Shown here: positions 1 to 11,569 of the stretch, one piece after another
How positions within the stretch are numbered: the first letter of the stretch is position 1
Layout of the letters: every line of letters starts with the position of its first letter
NCBI GenBank assembly: GCA_032433765.1
Contig: JAVIAB010000139.1
Location: 40,827,575 to 40,891,574 of the forward strand
Origin: Megaustenia siamemsis
Taxonomy: Eukaryota; Mollusca; Gastropoda; Stylommatophora; Ariophantidae
DNA length: 64,000 nucleotides
Direction: 5' to 3'
Program-made: the position numbers and the translations under genes
Notes under the pieces: generated by a model
The model's input: only the letters and a program-made list of their open reading frames with translations
Database searches by the model: none
Told to the model about the DNA's origin: nothing

Positions 1-372
1 TTTGATGACTTTGATTGCCTGATGACTTTGATTTTTTGACGACTTTGATTGCCTGATGACTTTGATTGTTTGTTACTTTGATTGTTTGATGACTTTGATT
101 GCCTGATGACTTTGATTGTTTGATACTTTGGTTGTTTGATGACTTTGATTGTTTGATGACTTTGATTGTTTGATGACTTTGATTGCCTGATGACTTTGAT
201 TGTTTGATACTTTGATTTTTTGACGACTTTGATTGCCTGATGACTTTGATTGTTTGATACTTTGATTGTTTGATGACTTTGATTGCCTGATGACTTTGGT
301 TGTTTGATACTTTGATTGTTTGATGACTTTGATTGCCTGATGACTTCGATTGTTTGATGACTTTGATTGTTT
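1..372. repeat. 17-bp minisatellite (TTTGATTGTTTGATGAC)
   Basis: About 22 tandem copies of a 16-17 bp unit alternating between TTTGATTGCCTGATGAC and TTTGATTGTTTGATGAC, with 1-bp shorter TGATAC variants. The array runs off the left edge of the window, so its true length is unknown. No gene is seen; 373-600 is AT-rich and featureless. Confidence 0.9.
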
Positions 373-600
373 AATGGAGATTTTTTGCTTAATATTTTTG
401 TCTCTGATGAAAGTCAGATAAAGAGGTCACAATATTTATTACTTTCTCTTCTCTTATGAATTAGACATTTTACTACAAATTTCCTTCATTTTCTTCTTAA
501 TAATAATCCTTAATCTTCAGATTCGCAGATAAAGTTGTGGTGTTGTTTACAGTTTCCATCCATGTTTTGTTTTTTCTTTCTGACGTAGCTTATTGTGCTT

Positions 601-1085
601 TTACAAATTCGAGGTCTGACCGTTTCCCATAAATGATCTTTGCGTTCTCCTTGTGCTCTGACCGTTTCCCATAAATGATCTTTGCGTTCTCCTCGTGCTC
701 TGACCGTTTCCCATAAATAATCTTTGTCTTCTCCTTGTGCTGTACCCGTTTCCCACAAATGGTCGTTACGTTCTCCTTGTGCTCTGACCGTTTCCCACAA
801 ATGTCTTTGCGTTCTCCTTGTGCTCTGACCGTTTCCCACAAATGGTCGTTGCGTACTCCTTGTGCTCTGACCGTTTCCCACAATGGTCGTTGCGTTCTCC
901 TTGTGCTCTGATCGTTTCCCACAAATGGTCGTTGCGTTCTCCTTGTGCTCTGACCGTTTCCCACAAATGGTCGTTGCGTTCTCCTTGTGTTCTGACCGTT
1001 TCCCATAAATAATCTTTGTCTTCTCCTCGTGCTCTGACCGTTTCCCACAAATGATCTTTGTGTTCTCCTTGTGCTCTGACCGTAG
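601..1085. repeat. 42-bp minisatellite, ~11-12 copies
   Basis: The core TCTGACCGTTTCCC recurs every 42 bp (for example at 615 and 657). Because 42 is divisible by three and the unit has no stop on the minus strand, long frames are open in all three minus frames (up to 226 codons, repeating RSEHKEN..GK). Scattered 1-2 bp deletions move the peptide between frames, which argues against coding selection. I treat it as a noncoding minisatellite. Confidence 0.85.
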
Positions 1086-1242
1086 ACTATGCCTTAGAGG
1101 ACTATCTTTGCTAGCCTCGTTGATCGTGGTATTTGACCGAAATATCTTGGCATGTTCATACAGTACGTCAATTAGTAGATTGTTATCCATGCCTATTTTT
1201 TTTTTAATCTACAAGTAACACTTGCAATCTCAGTAGGTATGT

Positions 1243-1244
1243 TG

Positions 1245-1290
<46 letters not shown>

Positions 1291-1440
1291 CCCTACACTA
1301 TCTCACTCTACTCTGCTTTATCTTCCCCTTCTATTTCCTTTTTTGTATTCTTTTTTTCTCTTCTGTTCTCTTCTGTTCTCTTCTCTTCCTTTCCTTTCCC
1401 TTCTCCTCTCTTCGTTTTCTTCTAATGTCGTTGTTTTCGC
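1243..1440. repeat. (TC)n microsatellite and polypyrimidine tract
   Basis: About 45 bp of pure TC at 1243-1287 followed by roughly 150 bp that is nearly all pyrimidine on the plus strand. Confidence 0.9.
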
Positions 1441-2040
1441 TACTATAATCCGTTTTTGTTGTTGTTTCAGTGTTGGAAACAAATAAAGTGTTCAGAACAC
1501 AGCTTTTCTGTTTATTTCTCGTGGCCTCGTTTATTTCGGTAATCCATCATTTTCGGGGTGTGGTTGTGTTATTAAATGCCTAAGATGTTTTTGTAGCATC
1601 TCTAATACTATAGAAATTACTCTCTTTTCATTGTTTTGTTGTAAATTTCCATGTCTCACAGCCATAACAGAATACGGACCTTGCTATAGAGGATATAGTC
1701 CGATTAATACTCCTATATATCGTGCTAGTATTTCTATCTCTCCTTAGTGCTTCTGTTGATTGTTTGTTCTTGAACAGCTGATATTGAGTGTGATTTACAT
1801 TATGCTGCAGTTAAAAGTTGTATTACCTGTATATGTCGACATTTATCTAAAACATGTTCCCCCCCCCCCCCCACCCCGGTCTTCCATAGTCAATGATTGT
1901 TTAGACTGTTTACGGTAAGCCAGAGAATGATTGAGACTAATAGTTGTTCTTCTACTGCCAATAATATTATCCAGCAATTTTGCGTAAACACATCGATAGA
2001 TAAATTTTTATATATAGACGAAAGAATGAAGTTCACTGCT
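1441..2040. other. no recognised gene
   Basis: AT-rich unassigned sequence. The only notable item is a poly-C run near 1858-1872. Confidence 0.5.
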
Positions 2041-2190
2041 AAAATATTGATTTAAATATAATCATCAATCTAAATATTGATTAAATATAATCATCAATCT
2101 AAATATTGATTTAAATATAATCATCAATCTAAATATTGATTTAAATATAATCATCAATCTAAATATTGATTTAAATACAATCATCAATCA
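2041..2190. repeat. 30-bp AT-rich tandem repeat, 5 copies
   Basis: Five near-identical copies of a unit built on AAATATTGATTTAAATATAA plus TCATCAATCT. Confidence 0.9.
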
Positions 2191-2196
2191 TCCAGT

Positions 2197-2330
2197 ACCA
2201 TGCCTGCTGACGTAGGTGATCATGTCTCTCCACAACTTTCAATCTCGACAGTTATTTATGATTTCCGTTGTTGACCTTCTGCCAAGCCATTCTCTAAAGC
2301 TGTCTGAGAATTTTTCTCTTTGCTGGCCTT
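2197..2330 (-). mobile_element. LINE 3'-end fragment (family A)
   Basis: The minus strand reads a decayed version of the C-terminal tail shared by several fragments in this window (REKxxDS..W.GRRSTTEII..CRD.KLWRDMITY.SRxGT). It is a 5'-truncated LINE remnant ending next to the 30-bp repeat. A poly-G run lies just beyond it near 2353. Confidence 0.6.
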
Positions 2331-2799
2331 AAAACAAAATATATAATAAAAAGGGGGGGGGGGGAATTGCAAATAAAGAAAATTAATCGAAATTTTAATA
2401 TAGCTTTTTTTTTTTCTGAAAAAGAATTAATGCATAGACGTAAGTAAAAAAAAAAAAACACCCATCGAATATGCACACTTGTTGTGTTATGTTAAGCTGC
2501 TTATCATCTGATACCTTTTCATTCAATGCACGGCTTAATAGGAGATTGGTGTAAAGATTAAGAGTTCATGTTGAGAAAATAAATAAATAGAATAATGCAT
2601 GAATGGAATACGTTTGTCAGTGAGTCATAACGTTTTTCTTTTAAATAAACAACGTCAACAGCGTAATGGTATTACTTCATTTCCATATGAGACAAGCATT
2701 ACCATCACAATTGTTTGTTGTTATCTCAAAGTGACATTTTTTGTCATAAGTTATAATCAATTATAAATGCAGATGCCCTTGTCCTGCCACATTCTCATC

Positions 2800-3245
2800 A
2801 TCATCATGTGCCATACCGGTTGGAGTAGGCGATCAAGTCCTTCCACAATCTTTTATCTGCAGTGCATCGTATCAGTTCTGTTGTTGACTGTTTTCCATGC
2901 AATGACACCAAGTTATCCAGTATTTTCTCTCTTTGTCGTCCGCGATCTCTCTTTCCTTTTATTTTGCATGTTGTAACCAAGTATTCCAACTTTCCTCTTC
3001 TCATGATGTGCCCAAAAATGTTGATTGTTTCTTTCTGCTGTTTTTTATGAGTTCGCTTTTTGTGTTGGCCTCTTTGAGAATTTCTTCATTAGTCTTTTTT
3101 AGCTTTCCTGGGAACTTTCAACACTCTTCTGAGAAATCCCATCTCTGTGGCCTCTAATCGTCTTTTCATTTGTTTGTCTACTGTCCATGATTCGCTTCCC
3201 TAGGTTAGAATTGGTTCTATATAACACCGATGAACTCTCTTTCTC
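2800..3245 (-). mobile_element. LINE 3'-end fragment (family A), 5'-truncated
   Basis: On the minus strand the decayed frame runs from EMGFLRRVLKVPRKAKKTNE through KKQSTFLG to KIKGKRDRGRQREKILDNL and ..KRLWKDLIAYSNRYGT. This is the region after the RT domain and the C-terminus of a non-LTR retrotransposon polyprotein. No RT catalytic motif is present, so the copy is dead. The same tail recurs at 34915, 36150 and 42125, defining one family. Short CATCAT repeats lie at its 3' end. 3246-3639 holds nothing I recognise. Confidence 0.75.
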
Positions 3246-3639
3246 CCTTCGAACAACATCAAAGAAGAGATAAGTCTCTCGACTTTGCAGAGTCCCACGG
3301 ATGATTCATAGCATAAGTAAATGGTTGACGTTTGTCTGTAGTGTCCCAATGATGCCCAGGGTTATTGGATGGAGAAGAAATAGAACATTTAGGAAAGTGG
3401 TTCCAATGTGACAGTACACAGGCATGTGAACTTTCTAGTTTCACAAACATGTTTGTTTTAATGATACTTTAATATAGCCTTGCTTATGTAAAGAAATAAT
3501 TCAAAGATTGTCGAAATATTCAATGTTTGTCCACATATTGACATTTAAAGACATTTTAATCAGCTGGAGTGCTTCAGATGTAACAATTTGCTATTCTTAA
3601 CACCAGGGCTAACACTAAGAATAGCAACTTGTTACATCT

Positions 3640-4075
3640 TCTCAATATTCCTATATGGTGCAGAAACATGGACATTAGACAAGAAAACAGAACAGATAAT
3701 TTAAGCCTTTAAAATGTGGATATATAGAAGAATAGGTAGAATTGGATGGAAGGAAAAGAAAACAAACGAGGAAGTCTTAAAACAACTAAAAATGAAAAGA
3801 GAACTACTAACACAATTCAAAAAAGACGAATGCGATTTTTGGGCATGTTAAAAGCCACAACAGCCTACTAAAAGTAATCCTGGAGGGGAAAATACAAGGT
3901 AAAAAAGGCACATGCAGACCAAGACTAACATGGACGAGTAACATACAAAAATGGACAAATCAGCCTATGACAACCTGCACGGTCAAAGCAAGAGACAGAG
4001 CAGAATGGCGCTTCATGTTAGCCAACCTTCGTTGCGGAGACGGCAGGCACTCGATGATGATGATGATGATGATGG
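3640..4075 (+). mobile_element. LINE 3'-end fragment (family B)
   Basis: The plus strand reads AETWTLDKKTEQ, then RRIGRIGWKEKKTNEEVLKQ, KRRMRFLG, VILEGKIQGKKGTCRPRLTW and ARDRAEWRFMLANLRCGDG, ending in a (GAT)n tail at 4056-4075. This is a typical LINE C-terminal tail with frameshifts and an in-frame stop. An opposite-strand copy of the same family lies at 45163-45545. Confidence 0.75.
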
Positions 4076-4577
4076 AGTGTTTCACAAAAATTATATTTAA
4101 TTTATTTTTTTTTTTTATAAATGAGGAAATATCAAAACATCTAAAACATCAGTTTCAAACTGATGATCAGTACTTGCTGAAAATGATTTAATGGAGTCAT
4201 GGAATGCTGGGTGAAAATAGATCTTTCACAATGTGTTTATAGACGGAGTGGCGATGAGAGCAAATTAAGAAAGCAATATAACTATGTTGACTAGTGTATC
4301 ACTCCAAAAATAATATTCCGGAACACATCGCGAGAACCATTGCTGATAAAGAATGTGAAGTGTCTTTTCTTTTGTAATCGAAATACTGAGACCCTGCCAG
4401 CGAAGGCACTTAACACGATCTGTGACATGCCATAAACTTTATGGAGATCTATAAACAGCAGTGACGAATCCTTCTTGGCGCTAACTCTTGATTTATAAGA
4501 CGCTCATACCTGAACACGAGTTCTGCTTTCATTCGGCATTACAGGTGTTGTTCCCAAAGTCTGCTCTCAATATCTTT
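4076..4577. other. no recognised gene
   Basis: Unassigned AT-rich sequence; short open frames show no family motif. Confidence 0.4.
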
Positions 4578-4621
4578 CTTTTTTTCTTTCTTTCTTTCTA
4601 TTTTCTTTCTTTCTTTCTTTC

Positions 4622-4646
<25 letters not shown>
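4578..4646. repeat. (TTTC)n plus (TA)n microsatellite
   Basis: TTTC repeats run into TA repeats and a poly-T run. Confidence 0.9.
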
Positions 4647-4652
<6 letters not shown>

Positions 4653-4993
4653 ACACGCACACACGTATGAACACTCATACATACATATACATATACACAT
4701 ACATACAGAGATCCCTAGACATCGAACTTAATTCACTCAAAGAATCCGTTCGAGTTTTGAATTGTTTAAAGTCTGAATAAATCACCATTAGTTATAAAGT
4801 GAATTAATCCGTTCCCAGATCCTAAAAATACACATTTTTATAAACTTAAACAGCAAGCAAACACATTTTAAGTGAAAAATAGCACAATTTAATTACCTCG
4901 ACTATAAAAAAAAGGAATGAAAGCAATTAATAAAATACCTAAATGCAATAGGGAGACGCTTTCCATAAACATACCACATAAATGCAGTTACGG

Positions 4994-4996
<3 letters not shown>
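4647..4996. other. no recognised gene
   Basis: AT-rich unassigned sequence. Confidence 0.4.

Positions 4997-5041
<45 letters not shown>
4997..5041. repeat. (CT)n microsatellite
   Basis: About 45 bp of pure CT. 5042-5390 beyond it has no recognised feature. Confidence 0.95.
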
Positions 5042-5047
<6 letters not shown>

Positions 5048-5390
5048 CTATTAGTTTTGGTCCACTTTCCTTCTACACAACAAATCCACCACACGTGTAC
5101 CACTTCCATGCTTTAGACTTTAGACGATAAGTTTCCTTTTCACTTCAATCGTCTATACTGCAAACTTCCTGTTAGACTTCATTGCCTCCACACTTTCCGT
5201 TGATGTTATAGTTAATAGATAATAGTTACATATAACCAAAGATACCAAAAATAAAGCAGGAAAAAAGCATATAAATAACACGAGAATAACGCAATAAATA
5301 ACTTTGGTACACATCAAATATCATCGAACACGTATTGCAGATTTTTTTTTTCAGTGCCCCTGCGCATATGAAGTTCAGCAGTAAAAGCAT

Positions 5391-5570
5391 CGTTCGAATA
5401 GCACAAAAATTGCTCTCGAATTTCGCGTTCGAATTGCACAAAATGCTCTCGAATTTAGCGTTCGAATAGCACAAAATGCTCTCGAATTTAGCGTTCGAAT
5501 AGCACAAAAAATGCTCTCGAATTTAGCGTTCGAATTGCACAAAAATGCTCACGAATTAACGTTCGAATTA
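5391..5570. repeat. 33-35 bp tandem repeat, 5-6 copies
   Basis: The core CGTTCGAATAGCACAAAA followed by TGCTCTCGAATTTAG recurs at 5391, 5426, 5459, 5492, 5527 and 5560. Confidence 0.85.
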
Positions 5571-5689
5571 TGAAACGTTTGAAGTTAGGATCGTGCGAAG
5601 TCTTTTATATATATTTATATCGCAGTAGCAATATACAAAATATATGTATTTATTTGTGATATTTCGGTGTTAAAAAAAGGTTTCTTATT

Positions 5690-5870
5690 TTTGAAGGAAA
5701 GAGAGGGAAAGAGAGATCGCGGACGACAAAGTGAGAAAATACTAGATAGCTTGGTGTCATGGCATAGAAAACAGTCAACAACATAGTTGATACGATACAC
5801 TGTGTATAGAAGATTGTCTAAGGACATGATCGTCTACGCCAACCGGTATGGCACATGATGATGATGATAT
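5690..5870 (+). mobile_element. LINE 3'-end fragment (family A)
   Basis: The plus strand carries a decayed copy of the GKERDRGRQSEKIL / LVSWH.K.STT / W.DMIVYANRYGT tail with several stops, ending in ATGATGATGATG. It is the far 3' end only. Confidence 0.65.
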
Positions 5871-6187
5871 TTGAAGACGAAGGAGGATATCGAAGGAAGA
5901 TTTCGAATGGAATGGAGTGGAACCCACCCAGACGCTTGAAATGGGGGGCAATAATACATTTTTATCCCACGAAAGAATGAAGGATTTACCTGTTCAGTTA
6001 AACACAGGTAGCGAACATAAAAAAAATGCATCGAACAATTGATACTGAAGTACCATGATGTCTTTGCCTTAAATGACGTCGAACTGGGCCGAACCACGAC
6101 CACGAAGCTAGAGATAGGTCTTCGTCGAGTCAGTGAGAAATGAACATTTACAAGAGGTAAAATGTTGGACTATTTCCCTTGTACAAC
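5871..6187. other. no recognised gene
   Basis: Unassigned sequence between the LINE 3' end and the 38-bp minisatellite. Confidence 0.4.
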
Positions 6188-6996
6188 TGCGCAAAGGAAA
6201 GTTGTGGCGGTGTTAGATTTGATGTGATACAGAGGGAAGTTGTGGCGGTGTTAGATTTGATGTGATACAGAGGGAAGTTGTGGCGGTGTTAGATTTGATG
6301 TGATCAGTGGGAAGTTGTGGCGGTGTTAGATTTGATGTGATCAGTGGGAAGTTGTGGCGGTGTTAGATTTGATGTGATCAGTGGGAAGTTGTGGCGGTGT
6401 TAGATTTGATGTGATACAGAGGGAAGTTGTGGCGGTGTTAGATTTGATGTGATACAGAGGAAAGTTGTGGCGGTGTTAGATTTGATGTGATCAGTGGGAA
6501 GTTGTGGCGGTGTTAGATTTGATGTGATACAGAGGGAAGTTGTGGCGGTGTTAGATTTGATGTGATACAGAGGGAAGTTGTGGCGGTGTTAGATTTGATG
6601 TGATACAGAGGGAAGTTGTGGCGGTGTTAGATTTGATGTGATACAGAGGGAAGTTGTGGCGGTGTTAGATTTGATGTGATACAGAGGGAAGTTGTGGCGG
6701 TGTTAGATTTGATGTGATACAGAGGGAAGTTGTGGCGGTGTTAGATTTGATGTGATCAGTGGGAAGTTGTGGCGGTGTTAGATTTGATGTGATACAGAGG
6801 GAAGTTGTGGCGGTGTTAGATTTGATGTGATACAGAGGGAAGTTGTGGCGGTGTTAGATTTGATGTGATACAGAGGGAAGTTGTGGCGGTGTTAGATTTG
6901 ATGTGATACAGAGGGAAGTTGTGGCGGTGTTAGATTTGATGTGATACAGTGGGAAGTTGTGGCGGTGTTAGATTTGATGTGATACAGAGGGAAGTT
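6188..6996. repeat. 37-38 bp minisatellite, ~21 copies, two unit types
   Basis: The unit is GGGAAGTTGTGGCGGTGTTA plus GATTTGATGTGATACAGA (38 bp). A second type ends GATCAGT (37 bp) and is interspersed in runs. Copies are otherwise almost identical, so the array is young or homogenised. Confidence 0.95.
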
Positions 6997-7419
6997 CGTT
7001 GGGACATTTGAACACAATCTAAAGATAGCGGCTACTCTTCACGTCCGTGTGAAGAGTTCAACGCATTTTCTCGGTTGGGGTGGTGAAATAAACGAAAAAC
7101 CTCTCTTCCTGTCTTACTCAATATCCATTAATTCAGCCAATTCCCCTTCCTGCTGCTTTTTAACATTTGCTTTAAGGTCTGTGTTTGTCTTCTGTATTCT
7201 TGATGGTATGCTTATGGTGCCAACTGTTTCTCAGCTCCTTTGATGTCTCCACGTTCTTCTATTCATTGTAGGGATCGCTGACAGCATGGGTATAAATGTA
7301 GGCGCCACACGTCTTGCTAAGCGAATGGGAGGTTCATCATTCAGTATTTTTGTTATCGTGAGACTGCAAAGCAGATTTCCTGTCTTCTTCTCTTTCCTTC
7401 CTCATTTGCCTTTTAGCGT
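6997..7419. other. no recognised gene
   Basis: Short open frames only; possibly antisense decayed LINE sequence, but no diagnostic motif could be confirmed. Confidence 0.35.
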
Positions 7420-7700
7420 CGAGGGGGGGGGGGGTGTAATTTGCGGTCTTTTGCTTTTTTGTTCGCCTCTGCTGCTCTTATGTTTTCTAGTGCTTCTAAT
7501 ATTCCATTCATCCATCTTTTTAGTGGTCGACCATTGGGTCTGGTATTCTCACAACGTTTGCTGAAGGCTCGTTGTGTTGTGTTATGATCTTTCTGCCTTG
7601 TCACGTGGCCAAACCATTTTATCTGTTGTTTCTTTATATATTCAATGGCGGGGTAATTCCTAGCTTTTTGTCTTCAGTTTTTCATTTCAGATCTTATCTC
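7420..7700 (-). mobile_element. LINE 3'-end fragment (family C)
   Basis: The minus strand reads KQQIKWFGHVTRQKDHNTTQ-like sequence, then CENTRPNGRPLKRWMNGILEA and AAEANKKAKDRKLHPPP. It matches the plus-strand fragment at 11570-11925. Only the post-RT tail remains. A poly-G run near 7425-7434 lies at the 3' side. Confidence 0.7.
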
Positions 7701-7917
7701 TCAGACTGTTTCCTGCCATTCGTCTAACACATTTCATCTCCGTGGATTTCCTGTCGGTGAAAATAATTGAATTCTCTTTAGTTAATGGTCAAAAACATCT
7801 GGTAAGTGATGTATGAGTGATTCAATATAAGTTGTCATCAAGAGTGTGCTGGAGATATCAGAGGTACTGTGAAATTAATAATTTGGATAGTTTATGTGTA
7901 CTCCATAACCTATATTT

Positions 7918-8440
7918 TTCATCATTATCATCATTATCATCAGGTCGCATGTCCTTTGCGGAACGTTGCATTAACCACGGCCCATCTGAAAGAATCTCTT
8001 TCTCTGGCCAGATCTTCAATAGAACGTTGCATTAACCACGGCCCATCTGAAAGAATCTCTTTCTCTGGCCAGATCTTCAATAGAACGTTGCATTAACCAC
8101 GGCCCATCTGAAAGAATCTCTTTCTCTGGCTAGATCTCCAATAGAACGTTGCATTCACAGCAGTCCGTCTGAAAGAATCTGTCTCTGGCTAGATCTCCAA
8201 TAGAACGTTGCATTCACAGCAGTCCGTCTGAAAGAATCTGTCTCTAGCCAGATCTCCCACTTCTTCTGTTGTCATGTTCAAGGTCTCCTTGATGTCCTGA
8301 AACCATCTTCTTGTTGGTCTGTCTTTGGTGAGCAGTCCAGGAACCATGCCTTCCATTATTGTCCTTGCACAGCCTGCTGTGTCTTTTGACGTGGCTATAC
8401 TATTTTAGTTTCCTCTGTAGAATGGTGTTTATAAGCCATT
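7918..8440 (-). mobile_element. LINE 3'-end fragment with terminal 61-bp tandem duplication
   Basis: The minus strand carries a decayed LINE tail (KxxVQG..WFLDC..KTDQQEDGFRTSRRP, then ARDR..F) and ends in ATGATGATG-type repeats. The last coding part is tandemly repeated about five times with a 61-bp period (unit starts at 7962, 8023 and 8084), running 7961-8262. Confidence 0.65.
7961..8262. repeat. 61-bp tandem repeat, ~5 copies
   Basis: The unit begins AACGTTGCATTAACCACGGC and includes CTGGCCAGATCTTCAATAG. The first three copies are nearly identical and the last two more diverged. It is an expansion of the 3' coding end of the enclosing LINE fragment. Confidence 0.9.
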
Positions 8441-8490
8441 TCTTTTTATTTATATATTGTGGCAAGTCTTCGTTGCTCTTTTTTGTGTGC

Positions 8491-8695
8491 AAAAGTTTGT
8501 ACTAAAGGAAAGATTTTACCGAGAAAATAAACATGAGGACCTATCTTGTAAAAGTTTGTACTAGAGGAAAGATTTTACCGAGAAAATAAACATGAGGACC
8601 TATCTTGTAAAAGTTTGTACTAGAGGAAAGATTTTACCGAGAAAATAAACATGAGGACCTATCTTGTAAAAGTTTGTACTAGAGGAAAGGTTAAC
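8491..8695. repeat. 59-bp tandem repeat, ~3.5 copies
   Basis: The unit begins AAAAGTTTGTACTAGAGGAA and recurs at 8491, 8550, 8609 and 8668, almost without change. Confidence 0.95.
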
Positions 8696-8954
8696 TTAGA
8701 GAACATAAAACAGTGAAGAACAAATATATAAAAAATATATTTTCAAAGTTTGCGTTGTATCTTACAACACCACCAGATAATGTCCAAGTTTGCTGCACAA
8801 ACGCTTTCAATGAGAAAAAATCAAATACATGTATATAAAGAAAATAAGTTATTAATAATAATATATATAAAAGAATAAAGTAGTGGTTATTGAAGCATCG
8901 TAGAACTCTCTGACAGAGCATGAGGACATTATTAAAGGGCATGACTAAAAATAA

Positions 8955-9205
8955 ATCTTATTATAAGGAGAAGGCAATCATAAAATGTTGGCCATGTAAT
9001 GAAAAGGTTAAGGTGGGATATATCTCGACAATTGAAAACATTTGAGGGAAGAAGCGATAGAAGGAAACAAAGGGAACAAATATATCAAAGAACTTAAGAG
9101 AATGGTTTTGTATGAAGACAACAACAAAACTGATAAAGAGCTGTAGAGATAGAAAATTGTGAAGAGACATGATCACCTAGGCCTGTAGGGTCAGCATTTG
9201 ATGAC
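8955..9205 (+). mobile_element. LINE 3'-end fragment (family A), heavily decayed
   Basis: The plus strand contains GHVMKR..G-like sequence, GRSDRRKQREQIYQ and C.DRKL.RDMIT.ACRVS, aligning by eye with the family A tail but with many stops. Confidence 0.55.
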
Positions 9206-10044
9206 TCACTGCACTCTGAATCAATCTAAATGTGTCACATATACAGCGCCACTGACTTCTCATCCATTCTCTGTTACTAGGGGCGTGTTTCTCTACACTG
9301 AAATCCCTCATCCATGGCTTTATTATACAACATCATACATAGAACAAACCAAAGCTCGAATTTGTAGAACATTACCTTCATGATTGTAAGTTCTGTCCTT
9401 TTTCTTAATTTTCTGCCATGACGATTATTCTTTTTTTTTTCACGTAAAATAACTTTAGCTGAGCGCCAGTGCGTTGTTTTGTGGTTTATATCCAGCTGCA
9501 TTTTCTGCGCCATGCTGTATCCGATTGCGACATAATAGTGTAGACAACCGGATTTAATTCTTTCCTGATTTCTATTCGCATAACCAGAATGGTTTGTATT
9601 TTCCCCAAGCCCACCGCGGGATGTTGTTGTTGTTGACGGATTGCCACGAGTTGATGCGAGCATGTTGGCCTTTGACTCATAAGATGTGGCGGGTCGTAAT
9701 GGCTTTCTGGACATTCCCGGCTCTTACTGGAGAGGTTGGAGTTCGTCTGTCCCAGGCTATGCTGGGAAGCTACTAGTCCAGCCCAGAGGTACTGCAATAC
9801 TGGGTCCTCTACATCAGTAACAGTCACCACTACAGGGAACAGCCCGCCGCGGGAAGACGGAGTAATATCATTCTAATCACCTATTGTTCTCAGACAGAAG
9901 CAGCCAGCTATGGGTCGCTAAGCGCTTTCAGCCCAGGTATTGCCTGAAGTTTTGGACCCTGTCTGAAGCATTGAAACCTGACCAGAAATCATTCGTTTAT
10001 GGTTCGTGTACATGGTTCAGACATAGAGAACACGGAGAACAACA
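9206..10044. other. no recognised gene
   Basis: A 145-codon minus-strand frame (9277-9714) and an overlapping 114-codon frame are present, but neither shows a domain or family motif. The GC content of 9590-9980 is higher than its surroundings, suggesting another, unidentified interspersed repeat. Confidence 0.35.
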
Positions 10045-10440
10045 ATGACAATCATGAAGATACCGACTTTCATTAATGGATGCTTAAGCAGAATAAAAGG
10101 ATAGAAATGGCAGGACAAATTCACTAACATAGAATTATAGAAATGTACCAGTCAAATACCAGTGGATAAAGAGATACAGCGAAGACGATGGCGCTGGATA
10201 GGACACACCGTGCGGAAGCCAACTGAAAGTATTACACAACAGGCCCTTTTTTTGAATCCCCAGGGGGAAAAGACAAAGAGGAAGACCGAAGAATTCTTGG
10301 AGAAGACAGATAGAAGCAGAGATGAAGATGATGGGGAAGACATGGGATGATCTTAAAAGAACGACAAGAAACAGAACGACTTGGAAAGTGTTTGTTGAAG
10401 ACCTATGCTCCACAGGGAGCTGAAAGGTAGAAGAAGAAGT
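10045..10440 (+). mobile_element. LINE 3'-end fragment (family D)
   Basis: The plus strand reads IQRRRWRWIGHTVRKPTES, then QQALFLNPQGEKTKRKTEE and, after frameshifts, a decayed ..GGLCS.GS-like terminus. This is the common LINE tail RWxWIGHTLRKP..I..QAL.WNPQG. The same family lies inverted 450 bp away at 10890-11330. Confidence 0.75.
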
Positions 10441-10889
10441 ACATGGTTCAGGGGTTCTCCTCGGAGGTATTTCCAGGAGCACCTATGGATGTGTCTGGAG
10501 TGAAGTGATGATGATCCTTGCATAACACAACTGACTGTTACTTAATATCTCGAAATATATTTCACAAGAGATAAGAGAGGCTTGAGTATCTGCATAATTT
10601 GTACAAAGAAGTATTCAAGCTGCAATCCTCGGGGATCATTCATGCAATAGGTGATAGCTCTTCACGATATCCAATGCGCCGAAGCGTTCATCCAACGAAC
10701 TAAAAGCTTTCCCTGGTAACAAACTGCGCACTTCATAGCGTGCGTTCATGGCTGGTTATGCAGCAAGAATTATGTGTTTGTGTGTGTTGGTGTATGTTTG
10801 TGTGCATATTCAACACATTTTATCTTATTGTTATTGAAGTTAGTGAATAAAAACATCGAGCATAATATATTTATAAACTTCTTTTACCG

Positions 10890-11330
10890 TTCAGCTCCCT
10901 GTGGAGCAAAGGTCTTCAACACACTTTACAAGCCGTTCTGCTTCTTGCCATTCTTTTAAGATAATTCCATGTCTTCCCCATCATCTTTATCTCTGCTTCC
11001 ATCTGTGTTCTCCAAGAATATTTTGGTCTTCATCTTTGTCTTTTTCCTTGATGATTTCAAAAAAGATCCTCTTGCGTAATACTCTAAGTTGGCTTCCGCA
11101 ATGTGTCCTATCCAACGTTATCGTCTTCGCTGTATCTCTTTATCCACTGGTAGTTGACTGGTACTTTTCCATTATTCTACTTAGTGATTCATTTATATCC
11201 CTTTATTCTGCTCAGGCATGCATTAATGAAGGTCTATATCTTCAAAATTGTCATTTTTATAGCTCTCCATGCTTCACAGCCATATAATAGGACTGACTTA
11301 ACATTGTAGTTGACAAATTTTTATATTTGT
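10890..11330 (-). mobile_element. LINE 3'-end fragment (family D), opposite strand
   Basis: The minus strand has the family D tail (RRRR.RWIGHIAEAN, F.NHQGKRQR..KIFLENTDGSRD) with stops. Together with 10045-10440 it makes an imperfect inverted pair around a ~450-bp spacer (10441-10889) that contains no recognised gene. Confidence 0.7.
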
Positions 11331-11569
11331 ATTTATCTTAATTTCTTTGGATTTCCGTGTTTCCCAGCGCAAGGAATTTTGCTTGCTTTCTCTTACTTTT
11401 GATATCCTTATTTTGACATCATTCTCTGTTCCTCCCTCTTTGTCTATATTATTGCGATTATATTAAAAGGACCGAACCCAACCTCTTCTTGTTTGTAGTC
11501 CACATCGCATTTTATCATCGACCCAGGACACGCAAAGAACATTTCATAAATAAAATACTACTCAGAAAG

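Noticed and set aside
510..1190. 226-codon minus-strand frame as a repeat protein gene
   Set aside because: It is a 42-bp minisatellite without stops in any minus frame; indels move the peptide between frames and there is no independent coding flank.
2767..3157. Plus-strand frames of 60-75 codons
   Set aside because: Shadows of the LINE tail encoded on the opposite strand.
9277..9830. 145- and 114-codon minus frames as a host gene
   Set aside because: Two overlapping frames without recognisable domains or splice context, in a repeat-rich area.
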